64,000 nucleotides of DNA from Ariolimax columbianus (GCA_036924085.1 JAVGWX010000006.1:39118445-39182444); one strand, 5' to 3'; positions 63,001 to 63,411 are shown, numbered from the stretch's first letter. Translations and numbers: made by a program. Notes: a model not told the origin generated them from the letters alone.

Positions 63001-63411
63001 GGATAGATGATATTAGGTTAATTGTGCAATGACATGGGCTCACAATAAGCAGGACAGATGACTTACGCTCCACACGTCACTGAACGGCATAAGTGAAAAG
63101 AGAACTAACTACGGTTGCAAACAAGATGATTTGCGCACGAAGCTAGCAACCTCATCATGGAAAACAAAATACTGCAGAAACCACCACTGCAAGAGTACTT
63201 AAATGCTTTGGACGCAGACTTTCTGTAAGATGACCAACTACAGCGCGAATCACATACTTCTAATGTAGTGAAAGATAATGGTAGTAATGATGACGATGAT
63301 GATCTAATGTTTTTCATGATTTTTCAGGACAAAGAATTCCTTCAAGAAGAGAGTATATATCTTGAGGGCTTGCGACATGCACCATATCATTCAACTGCTT
63401 CCAAATCGTGA
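4295..63411 (+). CDS. FBF1: FBF1-like (Fas-binding factor 1 / Albatross) gene, 19 exons, 5' end outside window
   Basis: Nineteen exons with GT-AG borders join in a continuous frame of about 992 residues ending in TGA at 63,409-63,411. Layout: an acidic, Ser/Pro-rich N-terminal part with short WLGLED and DDWLARA motifs (exon 1), a Gln/His-rich stretch (exon 5), a long coiled coil (about residues 445-900), a short Cys-X2-Cys segment (exon 17) and a C-terminal block with DKEFLQEE. This order and these motifs match animal FBF1 (human about 1,130 residues), so roughly the first 100 residues are upstream. FBF1 is a distal-appendage/transition-fibre protein at the ciliary base that gates entry of intraflagellar transport and membrane cargo, and is also reported at epithelial junctions with keratin. 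Identification rests on recognised family sequence, not a search. All exon phases agree, so the gene looks intact despite heavy intron invasion. Confidence 0.88.
5100..5330 (+). mobile_element. LINE C-terminal fragment
   Basis: Decayed sequence resembling the [19 protein letters not shown] region of the LINE at 27,440-28,050 (attctattgtatgactctgaaacttggagaac). No open frame. Confidence 0.5.
5380..6180 (-). mobile_element. LINE 3' end, C-terminal domain
   Basis: Minus-strand frame 5,643-5,969 includes [17 protein letters not shown] and [11 protein letters not shown]. The same sequence in the same orientation recurs at 41,540-41,940. The left part (5,380-5,640) has no recognised motif. Confidence 0.55.
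6305..6345 (+). pseudogene. Fragment of mariner transposase helix-turn-helix, plus strand
   Basis: [13 protein letters not shown] can be read here and mirrors the minus-strand copy at 6,470-6,655, giving an inverted pair (atgatgtttaaagaaggacg and its near-complement at about 6,478-6,500). Confidence 0.5.
6336..6469. repeat. 41-bp tandem repeat, about three copies
   Basis: ggacgtgagttaatgcaac... restarts at 6,336, 6,377 and 6,418, exactly 41 bp apart, with few differences. It lies between the inverted mariner fragments. Confidence 0.9.
6470..6660 (-). pseudogene. Mariner transposase N-terminal fragment (HTH)
   Basis: Minus frame reads [32 protein letters not shown] and [13 protein letters not shown], the paired helix-turn-helix region of mariner-type transposases. 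The catalytic domain is missing. Confidence 0.72.
6999..7082 (+). CDS. FBF1: FBF1 exon 2
   Basis: Acceptor aatgtcag ends at 6,998 and donor gtaagc starts at 7,083. The exon takes one base to complete the codon from exon 1, gives IDPPNFGG and [10 protein letters not shown], and leaves two bases. It is short and low in homology; phase agreement on both sides is the main support. Confidence 0.78.
7180..7960 (+). repeat. Dispersed repeat family I, copy 1
   Basis: AT-rich sequence with ttggtgttattgtttttgttgtg and gtttctgagatacaagaag, shared with 25,660-26,520, 26,560-27,130 and 45,430-45,760. Non-coding, class unknown. Split by a SINE at 7,462-7,732. Confidence 0.7.
7462..7732 (+). mobile_element. 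SINE family B
   Basis: Begins gggggatggcgtgggctagtg and ends A-rich. 13-bp duplication with one mismatch: ttacttacaagaa (7,449-7,461) and ttactttcaagaa (7,733-7,745). Confidence 0.85.
8007..8455 (+). mobile_element. CR1-like LINE 3' end
   Basis: Matches the 3' end of the element at 35-38 kb: catgctggaaaggataa, a [23 protein letters not shown] frame, and the terminal aaactggttgtatacaa...ttaagttaag. Confidence 0.78.
8456..9074. other. Intron stretch without recognised content
   Basis: AT-rich, stops in all frames apart from short minus-strand frames, with no repeat matched elsewhere in the window. Confidence 0.5.
9075..9412 (-). mobile_element. SINE-like family E
   Basis: Complement of the repeat at 10,320-10,700: gtcttagtcgacc, ggtcccagctctggcatgagc, catagatggcgcc-like block and gacaaggac-like head. 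Other copies are at 29,810, 61,530 (reverse) and 14,095 (part). Confidence 0.75.
9415..10160 (+). mobile_element. LINE (RTE-like) C-terminal fragment
   Basis: The frame after 9,704 reads [36 protein letters not shown] and [16 protein letters not shown], the C-terminal region of an RTE-like reverse transcriptase. Related to 27,440-28,050. It is split by another LINE end at 9,472-9,690. Confidence 0.65.
9472..9690 (+). mobile_element. RNase H LINE 3' end inserted in the RTE-like fragment
   Basis: Frame [20 protein letters not shown] and [18 protein letters not shown], then gcgtacaaagaagaagaag. Perfect 13-bp duplication aaaaggcaaggac at 9,459-9,471 and 9,691-9,703. Confidence 0.85.
10320..10700 (+). 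mobile_element. SINE-like family E abutting exon 3
   Basis: gtctttgtgtatgacaagg...agagctggcaccgg...caactaagaag. It ends about 20 bases before the exon 3 acceptor; the remaining attttgttactttgtctttctag is the polypyrimidine tract. Confidence 0.78.
10720..10784 (+). CDS. FBF1: FBF1 exon 3
   Basis: A pyrimidine-rich acceptor (ctttctag, ending 10,719) and a consensus donor gtaagt at 10,785 bound a 65-base exon that keeps frame and encodes [22 protein letters not shown] dispersed repeat ends only about 20 bases before the acceptor. Confidence 0.75.
10860..11190 (+). mobile_element. tRNA-derived SINE, family F
   Basis: tRNA-like head gcatagtggtagagcattc (A box) and gttaaattctcg (B box) followed by ctgtaaatgggtacc repeats. 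A related body is at 62,310-62,520. Confidence 0.6.
11200..11905 (+). mobile_element. LINE 5' part with start of endonuclease domain
   Basis: At 11,815-11,905 the plus strand reads [21 protein letters not shown], the start of an APE-type endonuclease domain of RNase H-bearing (I/jockey-like) LINEs. The upstream 600 bases hold interrupted frames that may be 5' UTR/ORF1. Confidence 0.5.
11936..12305 (-). mobile_element. SINE family A
   Basis: Complement of family A from cgttcattcttgatctcc to the head ctgctcagtatcttgatccc; full length but diverged, and no clear duplication found. Confidence 0.8.
12306..12819. other. AT-rich intron stretch
   Basis: No repeat, exon or RNA recognised; hydrophobic short frames only. 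Confidence 0.5.
12820..13644 (-). mobile_element. Internally deleted mariner-like element
   Basis: Inverted ends (cagtgttccacttgctacca and complement of aacaagtgggacaccttg) bracket a minus-strand frame at 13,271-13,492 with [19 protein letters not shown], the C-terminal part of a mariner transposase. The N-terminal and catalytic parts are missing. A family C SINE sits inside at 12,949-13,262. Confidence 0.62.
12949..13262 (-). mobile_element. SINE family C
   Basis: Complement of the copy at 23,648-23,971: begins tgcccatcgcaagcaatgg, ends at cgctgtagtcaagaggtt complement. Confidence 0.82.
13850..14215 (+). mobile_element. SINE family G with family E-like body
   Basis: ccggaggtcgcgagttcacg and cacgtggttcttctgg...aaaatctaaaagag match the complement of 43,590-44,090. 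The end (14,095-14,215) carries the gatggcgcctaacgg...gatggactcgcacatc block also found in family E. Confidence 0.65.
14300..14590 (+). mobile_element. CR1-like LINE 3' end
   Basis: caaccacctacaagaacaag...gcattcaagaatagattgg...aaactggttgtatacagac, as in 37,860-38,150. Confidence 0.78.
14858..14952 (+). CDS. FBF1: FBF1 exon 4
   Basis: Acceptor gtcttag ends at 14,857 and donor gtatta starts at 14,953. In frame it encodes [15 protein letters not shown] followed by [17 protein letters not shown] and ends on a codon boundary. Polar, Gln-rich and disordered in character. Confidence 0.78.
15300..15565 (-). mobile_element. SINE family D
   Basis: Family D is a diverged relative of A: complement of gatgcagcagtg...gcaggtttgcc...ctgttaactacgacac. 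This copy runs from the 3' part (tgtgtcgcagtttacag) to the head (ggtcagtgaccc). Confidence 0.68.
15565..16220 (+). mobile_element. LINE reverse transcriptase C-terminal fragment
   Basis: [19 protein letters not shown] near the start, then [20 protein letters not shown] and [18 protein letters not shown] (15,778-15,965), and [18 protein letters not shown] in the next frame. One frameshift near 15,975. Confidence 0.7.
16221..17000. other. Intron stretch with small internal duplications
   Basis: Direct near-copies of aagaaattagcaata...ggtagaatgtg (about 16,460 and 16,505) and gagccatcaaaat (about 16,558 and 16,612). No gene or known element. Confidence 0.45.
17010..17285 (-). mobile_element. 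LINE C-terminal fragment
   Basis: Minus frame begins [15 protein letters not shown], resembling the [14 protein letters not shown] block of LINE RT C-termini; otherwise decayed. Confidence 0.42.
17290..17605 (-). mobile_element. SINE family D
   Basis: Complement: tgtgtcatagtttacat, ctcttagccagactactc, tttccagggccgctgcttgg and gtgctgcatctttgg. Confidence 0.7.
17769..18068 (+). CDS. FBF1: FBF1 exon 5, Gln/His-rich
   Basis: Acceptor tttttttag ends at 17,768 and donor gtatgc starts at 18,069; exactly 100 codons in phase 0. The middle is mixed CAA/CAG/CAT repeats giving runs of Q broken by H, L and S (about 17,890-17,995). The flanks are ordinary coding sequence ([18 protein letters not shown] before, [17 protein letters not shown] after). 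The low-complexity tract probably varies in length between alleles. The opposite-strand Leu-rich reading frame is a shadow. Confidence 0.87.
18069..18965. other. Intron stretch without recognised content
   Basis: No open frame, no tandem structure and no repeat shared with the rest of the window. Confidence 0.5.
18970..19090 (+). mobile_element. tRNA-derived SINE or tRNA pseudogene
   Basis: gtggccgaatggttgcgagg (A box) and gcagttcaaatcctg (B box) are 40 bases apart in a tRNA-like arrangement, followed by gttaagagtgaaataaac. No good acceptor-stem pairing is seen, so a SINE head is more likely. Confidence 0.5.
19252..20070 (+). repeat. 18-bp minisatellite nested in a 159-bp higher-order repeat, derived from a SINE head
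   Basis: Blocks start (tagatgatgagttgac) at 19,252, 19,518, 19,677 and 19,836. Each block contains cagcccatgagccgacag units (about 9, 3, 3 and 7), then cagtcagttactcatgg...accataaccctat. The block body is the 5' part of a family D SINE; its unamplified remainder continues at 20,050-20,290. Confidence 0.88.
20050..20295 (+). mobile_element. SINE family D, 3' part
   Basis: ctgcctccatgtggtagtgg...ggtactaaaaaaaaaccc...gaactatgacacaacg...acaaacacagaagaaaaag. It directly follows the amplified head. Confidence 0.72.
20296..20759. other. Intron stretch without recognised content
   Basis: No exon, RNA or repeat match seen; short frames on both strands look random. Confidence 0.45.
20760..21345 (-). 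mobile_element. SINE family D interrupted by another repeat
   Basis: The 3' part (20,760-20,905) and 5' part (about 21,214-21,345) form one element, separated by about 300 bases that include repeat family H (21,085-21,205). Confidence 0.6.
21085..21205 (+). repeat. Dispersed repeat family H
   Basis: gatgaagctaagcatagcac...cgcacaaaagagtaacct is shared with 50,318-50,440; a partial copy lies near 30,355-30,430. Confidence 0.65.
21453..21542 (+). CDS. FBF1: FBF1 exon 6
   Basis: Acceptor tttatttcag ends at 21,452 and donor gtaagt starts at 21,543; 30 codons in phase 0 beginning [13 protein letters not shown] and ending LPEAQAV. It corresponds to the linker just before the coiled coil in the family. 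Confidence 0.83.
21597..21900. repeat. Pyrimidine tract, (CT)n-rich
   Basis: About 300 bases nearly free of purines on the plus strand, with long tctctctct runs, starting about 55 bases after the exon 6 donor. Confidence 0.95.
22098..22935. repeat. 42-bp minisatellite (with 36-bp variants)
   Basis: About 20 units, e.g. gacatgagatgggcacttgg plus tcagtatgtttcacctgac. Variant units lose 6 bp, so the frame is preserved and 230-codon open frames exist on both strands (14-residue unit [14 protein letters not shown] on plus). No splice sites or homology support coding. Confidence 0.93.
22985..23235. repeat. AT-rich minisatellite, left part
   Basis: Variants of tcctatttatacttattcccaa of roughly 20-27 bp. 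The array resumes at 24,945 after a LINE, so the LINE inserted into it. Confidence 0.8.
23236..24944 (+). mobile_element. LINE reverse transcriptase fragment
   Basis: Frames: [20 protein letters not shown] (23,510-23,580), [20 protein letters not shown] (24,010-24,070), [20 protein letters not shown] (24,175-24,235), [14 protein letters not shown] (24,520-24,560) and [12 protein letters not shown] near 24,815. Polymerase box YADD is present, but frameshifts and a SINE (23,648-23,971) break it. Confidence 0.8.
23648..23971 (+). mobile_element. SINE family C inside the LINE
   Basis: tRNA-like head tagtcaagaggttaaggc...cgatcaaatcc, end gcgatgggcaata. 9-bp duplication actacagtg at 23,639-23,647 and 23,972-23,980. 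Confidence 0.85.
24945..25430. repeat. AT-rich minisatellite, right part
   Basis: Same 20-27-bp units as 22,985-23,235, running almost to the exon 7 acceptor at 25,436. Confidence 0.8.
25437..25537 (+). CDS. FBF1: FBF1 exon 7, start of coiled coil
   Basis: Acceptor cccctcag ends at 25,436 and donor gtacag starts at 25,538. It encodes [17 protein letters not shown] and then [13 protein letters not shown]. The (V/I)RKLELE start of the coiled coil is a conserved FBF1 block. It leaves two bases for exon 8. Confidence 0.88.
25660..26520 (+). repeat. Dispersed repeat family I, copy 2
   Basis: tttttcagcatgtcatgtc...gttgatttgagaacctgtaatc before, aacttgttggtgttattgtg after a SINE at 25,750-26,040. 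Ends in sequence shared with copy 3. Confidence 0.65.
25750..26040 (-). mobile_element. SINE family B
   Basis: Complement of the family: T-rich start, gtgcgttgcac, gggtctgcttcctc and ggctggtgctgtgattggg. Confidence 0.82.
26560..27130 (+). repeat. Dispersed repeat family I, copy 3
   Basis: The least interrupted copy: ccctgcgactgcattattttt...ataaatgaataaagaatttg...gtttacagtaatggctat. No coding frame or terminal repeats recognised. Confidence 0.65.
27440..28050 (+). mobile_element. LINE (RTE-like) C-terminal fragment
   Basis: [57 protein letters not shown] and [17 protein letters not shown], then IGHTLRK. A stop follows FVNRCL, and frames shift afterwards. Confidence 0.75.
28442..29528. mobile_element. 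Candidate TIR DNA transposon, non-autonomous
   Basis: Left end ctagtgtagcagatcccac and right end complement ctagtgtaacagttccag are inverted repeats about 1.09 kb apart. No transposase frame. Target duplication not clear. Confidence 0.42.
29695..29742 (+). CDS. FBF1: FBF1 exon 8, coiled coil
   Basis: A 48-base micro-exon between acceptor attttag (ending 29,694) and donor gtaaac (29,743). In frame it encodes [15 protein letters not shown], which lines up with the family segment leading into a REENE block in the next exon. Confidence 0.86.
29810..30180 (+). mobile_element. SINE-like family E
   Basis: gagtctttgtgtatgacaagg...agagctgggacctgcac...gtagactaagac, close to the copy at 10,320-10,700. 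Confidence 0.8.
30290..30445 (+). repeat. Repeat family H, diverged
   Basis: gaccctggtccaccttctc...gtaacccaccacc resembles 50,345-50,410. Confidence 0.45.
30760..31195 (-). pseudogene. Mariner transposase relic
   Basis: Minus strand contains an HTH-like stretch ([16 protein letters not shown]) then HDNAPAYT in another frame, matching the catalytic HDNAPAH box of mariner transposases. The part between is missing, so internally deleted. Confidence 0.6.
31346..31504 (+). CDS. FBF1: FBF1 exon 9, coiled coil
   Basis: Acceptor tttgcaag ends at 31,345 and donor gttagt starts at 31,505. It encodes [18 protein letters not shown] through [12 protein letters not shown], a heptad-rich coiled coil. LRRENEEL-type sequence is conserved in FBF1. 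Confidence 0.88.
31505..31940. other. Intron stretch without recognised content
   Basis: Contains ccctgatgaaggcctattgg, resembling cctttcatcaggg-type sequence at 28,260 on the opposite strand; no element could be defined. Confidence 0.35.
31985..32870 (+). mobile_element. LINE C-terminal fragment
   Basis: [36 protein letters not shown] and [18 protein letters not shown], then [19 protein letters not shown]. The related family includes the minus-strand RT at 51,470-53,150. A tail-like PNCHSMG region near 32,800 resembles 46,690-46,800 reversed. Confidence 0.7.
32884..33455 (+). mobile_element. SINE family D, split by a family B SINE
   Basis: Head gatgcagcagtgtatgagctgg resumes at 33,161 and the element ends in gaacaccgaagaagaagaag. 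The family B insertion occupies 32,898-33,158. Confidence 0.75.
32898..33158 (-). mobile_element. SINE family B inside SINE D
   Basis: Perfect 12-bp duplication agatgcagcagt at 32,886-32,897 and 33,159-33,170. T-rich left end as expected for minus orientation. Confidence 0.88.
33700..33905 (-). mobile_element. tRNA-derived SINE family J
   Basis: Minus-strand head agtggttagtgcacaggct (A box) with ctttcaatcccc (B box-like) and body ggtccacccagtcttaaaatt. Second copy at 34,350-34,555. Confidence 0.65.
34050..34250 (+). mobile_element. SINE family C, diverged
   Basis: ccaaggtagctgtggacaagagagtgtggttgataacagcgc aligns with the family C 3' half. Confidence 0.55.
34350..34555 (-). mobile_element. 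tRNA-derived SINE family J
   Basis: Minus-strand gcagtagttagtgtgctggc, ggttcaatccccaattg (a good B box) and the same body as 33,700-33,905. Confidence 0.68.
34628..34735 (+). CDS. FBF1: FBF1 exon 10, coiled coil
   Basis: Acceptor tatgcag ends at 34,627 and donor gtaagt starts at 34,736. It encodes [17 protein letters not shown] and then [16 protein letters not shown], matching the family segment before the Ser/Leu region of exon 11. Phase is 2 at the 3' side. Confidence 0.87.
35257..36096 (+). pseudogene. CR1-like endonuclease region of ORF2
   Basis: Open for 279 codons. Motifs: [19 protein letters not shown] (catalytic Glu), [11 protein letters not shown] (Asp-Phe-Asn) and [10 protein letters not shown] (Ser-Asp-His). 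These are the APE-like endonuclease residues and all are present. The frame stops at TAG 36,094 just before a Trp codon; the same frame continues after it. Confidence 0.85.
36496..37316 (+). pseudogene. CR1-like reverse transcriptase region of ORF2
   Basis: [33 protein letters not shown] and [15 protein letters not shown] in the first frame. After a frameshift near 36,868: [39 protein letters not shown] and the polymerase box FADDTK. All core RT blocks are visible, but in two frames. Confidence 0.86.
37376..37915 (+). pseudogene. CR1-like ORF2 C-terminal region
   Basis: [35 protein letters not shown] and [19 protein letters not shown], then in another frame [17 protein letters not shown] and [15 protein letters not shown]. 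Frameshift near 37,690. Confidence 0.83.
38155..38745 (-). mobile_element. LINE fragment with RNase H region and C-terminal zinc-knuckle-like part
   Basis: Minus frame: EKADELAKA near 38,670, then [19 protein letters not shown] and [19 protein letters not shown] (38,290-38,480). It abuts the CR1 3' tail. A different subfamily from 39,745-40,470. Confidence 0.72.
39145..39284 (+). CDS. FBF1: FBF1 exon 11, coiled coil
   Basis: Acceptor atcttccag ends at 39,144 and donor gtatgt starts at 39,285. It encodes [19 protein letters not shown] through [13 protein letters not shown]. The SLxxxxxQ and (R/K)DEQL blocks are conserved. It ends one base into a codon that exon 12 completes. Confidence 0.87.
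39745..40470 (-). mobile_element. RNase H LINE 3' end with long open frame
   Basis: 230-codon minus frame: [33 protein letters not shown] (RNase H His/Asp motif), [32 protein letters not shown] and [12 protein letters not shown]. It ends TGA followed by a GAA-type tail at 39,741-39,750. The element is 5'-truncated; I/jockey-type LINE by domain content. Confidence 0.85.
40471..40840. other. Pyrimidine-rich intron stretch
   Basis: C/T-rich from about 40,490 to 40,720 (cctcccccactcaacccacc etc.). No gene or repeat match. Confidence 0.5.
40895..41210 (+). mobile_element. LINE reverse transcriptase fragment after a CA/GA microsatellite
   Basis: Short CA and (AGAG) repeats at 40,885-40,945, then [30 protein letters not shown] and a [13 protein letters not shown] stretch near 41,115. 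Confidence 0.55.
41540..41940 (-). mobile_element. LINE 3' end, second copy
   Basis: Same as 5,740-6,150: ttgccatgaggcgtc...gttatcgccaggtgggaggcttgtg...gactaaatgaccaaacc. Minus orientation. Confidence 0.6.
42114..42223 (+). CDS. FBF1: FBF1 exon 12, coiled coil
   Basis: Acceptor ttctgcaag ends at 42,113 and donor gtttgt starts at 42,224. An AG two bases further on would break phase with exon 11, so the first is chosen. It encodes [19 protein letters not shown] and then [17 protein letters not shown]; the (G/A)xMEAxLxxQ block is a strong FBF1 signature. Confidence 0.88.
42715..43200 (+). mobile_element. CR1-like LINE 3' end
   Basis: ggatataaacatgctgaaaagg...[17 protein letters not shown]...aaactggttggatacag...gaagttaagttatg. 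Confidence 0.8.
43518..43556. repeat. (CCAT)n microsatellite
   Basis: About nine ccat units between two unrelated SINE/LINE remnants. Confidence 0.95.
43590..44095 (-). mobile_element. SINE family G, full-length copy
   Basis: Minus strand: ggtcgtgggttcaaaccacg (B box), gattttttcacgtggatc, aaaaagagtaggcc, and a gatggcgcctgataggct block near 43,765. Confidence 0.68.
44435..44545 (+). mobile_element. CR1-like LINE 3' end, very short
   Basis: attggatgtgcatagttt...aaactggttgtatacagac...ccagtatttt. Confidence 0.75.
44576..44848 (+). mobile_element. SINE family D
   Basis: tgagcagacagaagtcagc...gtgacccataactaag...gtaaactacgacacactg...caaacaccgaagtagacgaag. Confidence 0.75.
44845..45150. repeat. 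About 51-bp tandem array before exon 13
   Basis: Six diverged units of atttctttaaaagtttcattg plus about 30 bases. The last unit runs into the exon 13 acceptor region (45,161-45,169). Confidence 0.88.
45170..45292 (+). CDS. FBF1: FBF1 exon 13, coiled coil
   Basis: Acceptor atattacag ends at 45,169 and donor gtatgt starts at 45,293; 41 codons in phase 0. It begins [19 protein letters not shown], matching the family's ERWRxxxEQSKAESxQxxL block, and ends KINIERAR. A tandem array ends about 20 bases before the acceptor. Confidence 0.91.
45430..45760 (+). repeat. Dispersed repeat family I, copy 4
   Basis: ctcctacagcagcactaattttcag...gaacttgatggtgttattg...a (GT)n run...gtttctgagatacaagaag. Confidence 0.65.
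45780..45915. repeat. About 40-bp tandem repeat, three copies
   Basis: Units with taaagatggtcccatccaaaa, diverged. Confidence 0.7.
46075..46218 (+). CDS. FBF1: FBF1 exon 14, coiled coil
   Basis: Acceptor tttttag ends at 46,074 and donor gtactt starts at 46,219; 48 codons in phase 0. It contains [18 protein letters not shown], aligning with the family LLEEQKSVMxxxxEER block, then [15 protein letters not shown]. Confidence 0.91.
46300..46595. repeat. 41-bp tandem array
   Basis: gttaagacactaatctaatc plus aattaggctgtactgtaaagg repeated about seven times; begins about 80 bases after the exon 14 donor. Confidence 0.92.
46690..46960 (-). mobile_element. LINE C-terminal fragment
   Basis: Minus frame: [20 protein letters not shown] then [14 protein letters not shown]. 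Same family as the end of 31,985-32,870. Confidence 0.55.
47050..48485 (-). pseudogene. Mariner transposase remnant
   Basis: N-terminal HTH part: [20 protein letters not shown] and [28 protein letters not shown]. After stops, [11 protein letters not shown] and a LLLQD end cut by the SINE. On the other side [12 protein letters not shown] and [23 protein letters not shown] pieces occur in mixed frames. Related to the fragments at 6,386 and 53,566. Inactive. Confidence 0.75.
47371..47729 (+). mobile_element. SINE family A inside the mariner
   Basis: Perfect 13-bp duplication atcttgcaggagc at 47,358-47,370 and 47,730-47,742. The end is gaatgaagccagccaagcc rather than a GAA run, as in the copy at 52,147. 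Confidence 0.9.
48645..48980. other. Intron stretch without recognised content
   Basis: Nothing recognised between the mariner and the next tandem array. Confidence 0.45.
48983..49525. repeat. 27-bp minisatellite with about 146-bp higher-order period
   Basis: ataatccacatggagggtg plus ttctattg, about 20 units of 27-28 bp; a block of about five units repeats (gtata at 49,086 and 49,232). It ends about 75 bases before the exon 15 acceptor. A minus-strand open frame (WIINRTPSM units) is a by-product. Confidence 0.92.
49604..49822 (+). CDS. FBF1: FBF1 exon 15, coiled coil
   Basis: Acceptor ttattgtag ends at 49,603 and donor gtacat starts at 49,823; 73 codons in phase 0. It begins [16 protein letters not shown], rich in Glu/Lys/Arg/Gln with clear heptads and no Pro. 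It is the longest single coiled-coil exon here. Confidence 0.9.
49895..50130 (+). mobile_element. tRNA-like SINE, related to family B
   Basis: ttggcgcagctaagtagttag head and gaagtcagaagcactggg body resembling the family B core. Confidence 0.45.
50135..50290 (-). mobile_element. SINE family C, 3' half
   Basis: ttgtccatcgcaagcaatgatgg...gatcagtggcaagac, complement of family C. Confidence 0.78.
50318..50440 (+). repeat. Dispersed repeat family H
   Basis: gatgaagccaagcatagcg...cacaaaagagtaacct, closest relative at 21,085-21,205. Confidence 0.7.
50770..50933 (+). mobile_element. SINE family A, 5'-truncated
   Basis: tctgccgaagacggatgtg to gaagaagaaga with a short duplication gggaagaaaa (50,760 and 50,935). 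Confidence 0.78.
51066..51203 (+). CDS. FBF1: FBF1 exon 16, coiled coil
   Basis: Acceptor aaactag ends at 51,065 and donor gttgtt starts at 51,204 (weak beyond GT); 46 codons in phase 0, from [16 protein letters not shown] to [10 protein letters not shown]. Confidence 0.87.
51470..53150 (-). mobile_element. LINE reverse transcriptase, split by a SINE
   Basis: Minus order: [23 protein letters not shown] start (52,950), [59 protein letters not shown], then after the [35 protein letters not shown] and [18 protein letters not shown] (YADD-type box as FADD), [13 protein letters not shown]. The blocks are in order but in several frames. Related to 31,985-32,600. Confidence 0.82.
52147..52511 (+). 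mobile_element. SINE family A inside the LINE
   Basis: Perfect 14-bp duplication tcaaatgccttagt at 52,133-52,146 and 52,512-52,525. Ends ctaaatctagccaagc instead of GAA repeats. Confidence 0.9.
53155..53305 (+). mobile_element. SINE family C, 3' half
   Basis: ctggtctaaggtagcttgag...atgaccagcacattcc...gcgatgggcaac. Confidence 0.8.
53400..53880 (+). pseudogene. Mariner transposase fragment, internally deleted
   Basis: VCEWVERF near 53,490, then [40 protein letters not shown] and RWVPRQLT (53,566-53,745). It then jumps to a C-terminal [20 protein letters not shown] stretch, so the catalytic middle is deleted. Confidence 0.75.
54300..54411 (+). CDS. FBF1: FBF1 exon 17, end of coiled coil with CxxC
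   Basis: Acceptor ttcattag ends at 54,299 and donor gtagga starts at 54,412. It encodes [18 protein letters not shown] and then [11 protein letters not shown]. The Cys-X2-Cys followed by His is unusual for this otherwise coiled-coil protein. It ends one base into the Gly codon completed by exon 18. Confidence 0.85.
54480..54745 (+). mobile_element. SINE family D, diverged
   Basis: gctaatgtcagagtcagcga...caagctgcaccattgcag...gtaaggtacaacaaagtc...caggacgaatgg. Confidence 0.55.
54830..55085 (+). mobile_element. CR1-like LINE 3' end
   Basis: cttaatacaggcttataag...accacctacaagaac...gcattgccacaggaag...ataaattgag; lacks the final tail. Confidence 0.7.
55350..55500 (-). repeat. GAA-repeat 3' tail of the rDNA composite
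   Basis: Minus-strand sequence resembles the GAA-tailed SINE/LINE 3' ends in this window: a GTTGAAATCGGATGCA-like stretch, then ACAGCGTACGATGAAGAAG directly against the target duplication. The RNase H LINE copies near 624 and 9,670 end with the related gcgtacaaag plus GAA/GGA. Confidence 0.6.
55780..56530 (-). pseudogene. Two tandem degenerate 28S rRNA 3'-region fragments
   Basis: Both copies carry the 28S run from the AGAGGAxCCGCAG/ACATTTGGT region to CGCCTCTAAG...ATCCCGCCC. Copy 1 spans about 56,530-56,130 (CCTCTAAG equivalent near 56,420; 28S end-like GTAGAAGACTTAG near 56,225). Copy 2 spans about 56,090-55,780 (same block near 55,990). They are visibly diverged from canonical 28S and not usable as rRNA. 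Confidence 0.72.
56505..57010 (-). pseudogene. Degenerate alternating 18S/28S rRNA fragments
   Basis: Segments related to the 28S GTGAGCTGGGTTTAGACC region recur at about 56,555-56,605, 56,725-56,775 and 56,930-56,975. A second copy of the 18S GGAATTGACGG...GACTCAACA block lies at about 56,820-56,880 in decayed form. All are in the same minus orientation. Divergence is much greater than in the adjoining 18S. Confidence 0.7.
57010..58245 (-). rRNA. 18S rRNA, 5' about 1.2 kb only (truncated copy)
   Basis: The minus strand begins at the canonical small-subunit 5' end (CTGGTTGATCCTGCCAG, about 58,227-58,243) and runs through the 530-loop region (RC of taccgcggctgctggca near 57,645) to GGAATTGACGG (about 57,060) and the GACTCAACACGG region near 57,010. 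There similarity stops. About 600 nt of the 3' end, including the decoding site, are absent. The conserved sections look nearly unaltered. The GC-rich variable region at about 57,465-57,590 looks molluscan. It cannot make functional 18S rRNA. Confidence 0.93.
58246..58855 (-). other. Putative 5' external transcribed spacer remnant
   Basis: GC-rich sequence immediately upstream (minus-strand sense) of the 18S 5' end, without coding or SINE similarity. Its position is that of the pre-rRNA 5' ETS. Its outer edge coincides with the flanking 16-bp duplication, so it may begin at or near a Pol I start site; that is inference. Confidence 0.6.
58880..59195 (+). mobile_element. SINE family C
   Basis: Head tcgaaaggtaaggcactcac with gcgatcgaatcccgc, end ttgcgatgggcaaat. 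It directly follows the rDNA composite's right flank and is bracketed by an imperfect longer duplication (about 58,853-58,883 and 59,210-59,250). Confidence 0.8.
59503..59663 (+). CDS. FBF1: FBF1 exon 18, C-terminal block
   Basis: Acceptor tttttgcccag ends at 59,502 and donor gtgaga starts at 59,664. It encodes [16 protein letters not shown] through [18 protein letters not shown]. The hydrophobic block leading into DKEFL of exon 19 matches the conserved FBF1 C-terminus. Confidence 0.9.
59850..60370 (-). mobile_element. LINE C-terminal fragment
   Basis: Minus frame with [65 protein letters not shown] and [11 protein letters not shown]. Same family as 15,565-16,220; a 171-codon open frame remains. 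Confidence 0.7.
60640..60950 (-). mobile_element. SINE family D
   Basis: cttcctgaaaaggacg...tttatccaaattaaactag...cagggccaccacttgaag...ctgaccctgatg. Confidence 0.7.
61045..61390 (+). mobile_element. SINE family A, full length
   Basis: gggatcaagatgctgagcag to GAA repeats; perfect 13-bp duplication gaatcatttggcc at 61,032-61,044 and 61,391-61,403. Confidence 0.9.
61530..61830 (-). mobile_element. SINE-like family E with target duplication
   Basis: Flanks atctgtttattagtc (about 61,516) and atctgtttatttagtc (about 61,834) form a near-perfect duplication, showing that family E moves as a retroposon. Confidence 0.75.
62135..62300 (+). mobile_element. CR1-like LINE 3' end
   Basis: atcagagaatgatgaatgc...agaaactggttgtatacag...ccagtataaagaag. 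Confidence 0.78.
62310..62520 (+). mobile_element. SINE family F body
   Basis: gtaaataggtacttgg...cagtggagtctctaatacctc matches 10,940-11,170; the tRNA-like head is absent. Confidence 0.5.
62740..63090 (+). mobile_element. LINE C-terminal fragment
   Basis: [20 protein letters not shown] and [16 protein letters not shown], then [22 protein letters not shown] sequence in the next frames. Confidence 0.62.
63328..63411 (+). CDS. FBF1: FBF1 last coding exon
   Basis: Acceptor gatttttcag ends at 63,327. It encodes [19 protein letters not shown] and STASKS, then TGA. The (D/N)xxFLxxExxxLExL pattern is the family's extreme C-terminus, so the stop is credible. No AATAAA signal is seen in the next 150 bases before a SINE begins near 63,560, so the 3' UTR end cannot be placed. 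Confidence 0.9.
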   Translation, partial: DKEFLQEESIYLEGLRHAPYHSTASKS

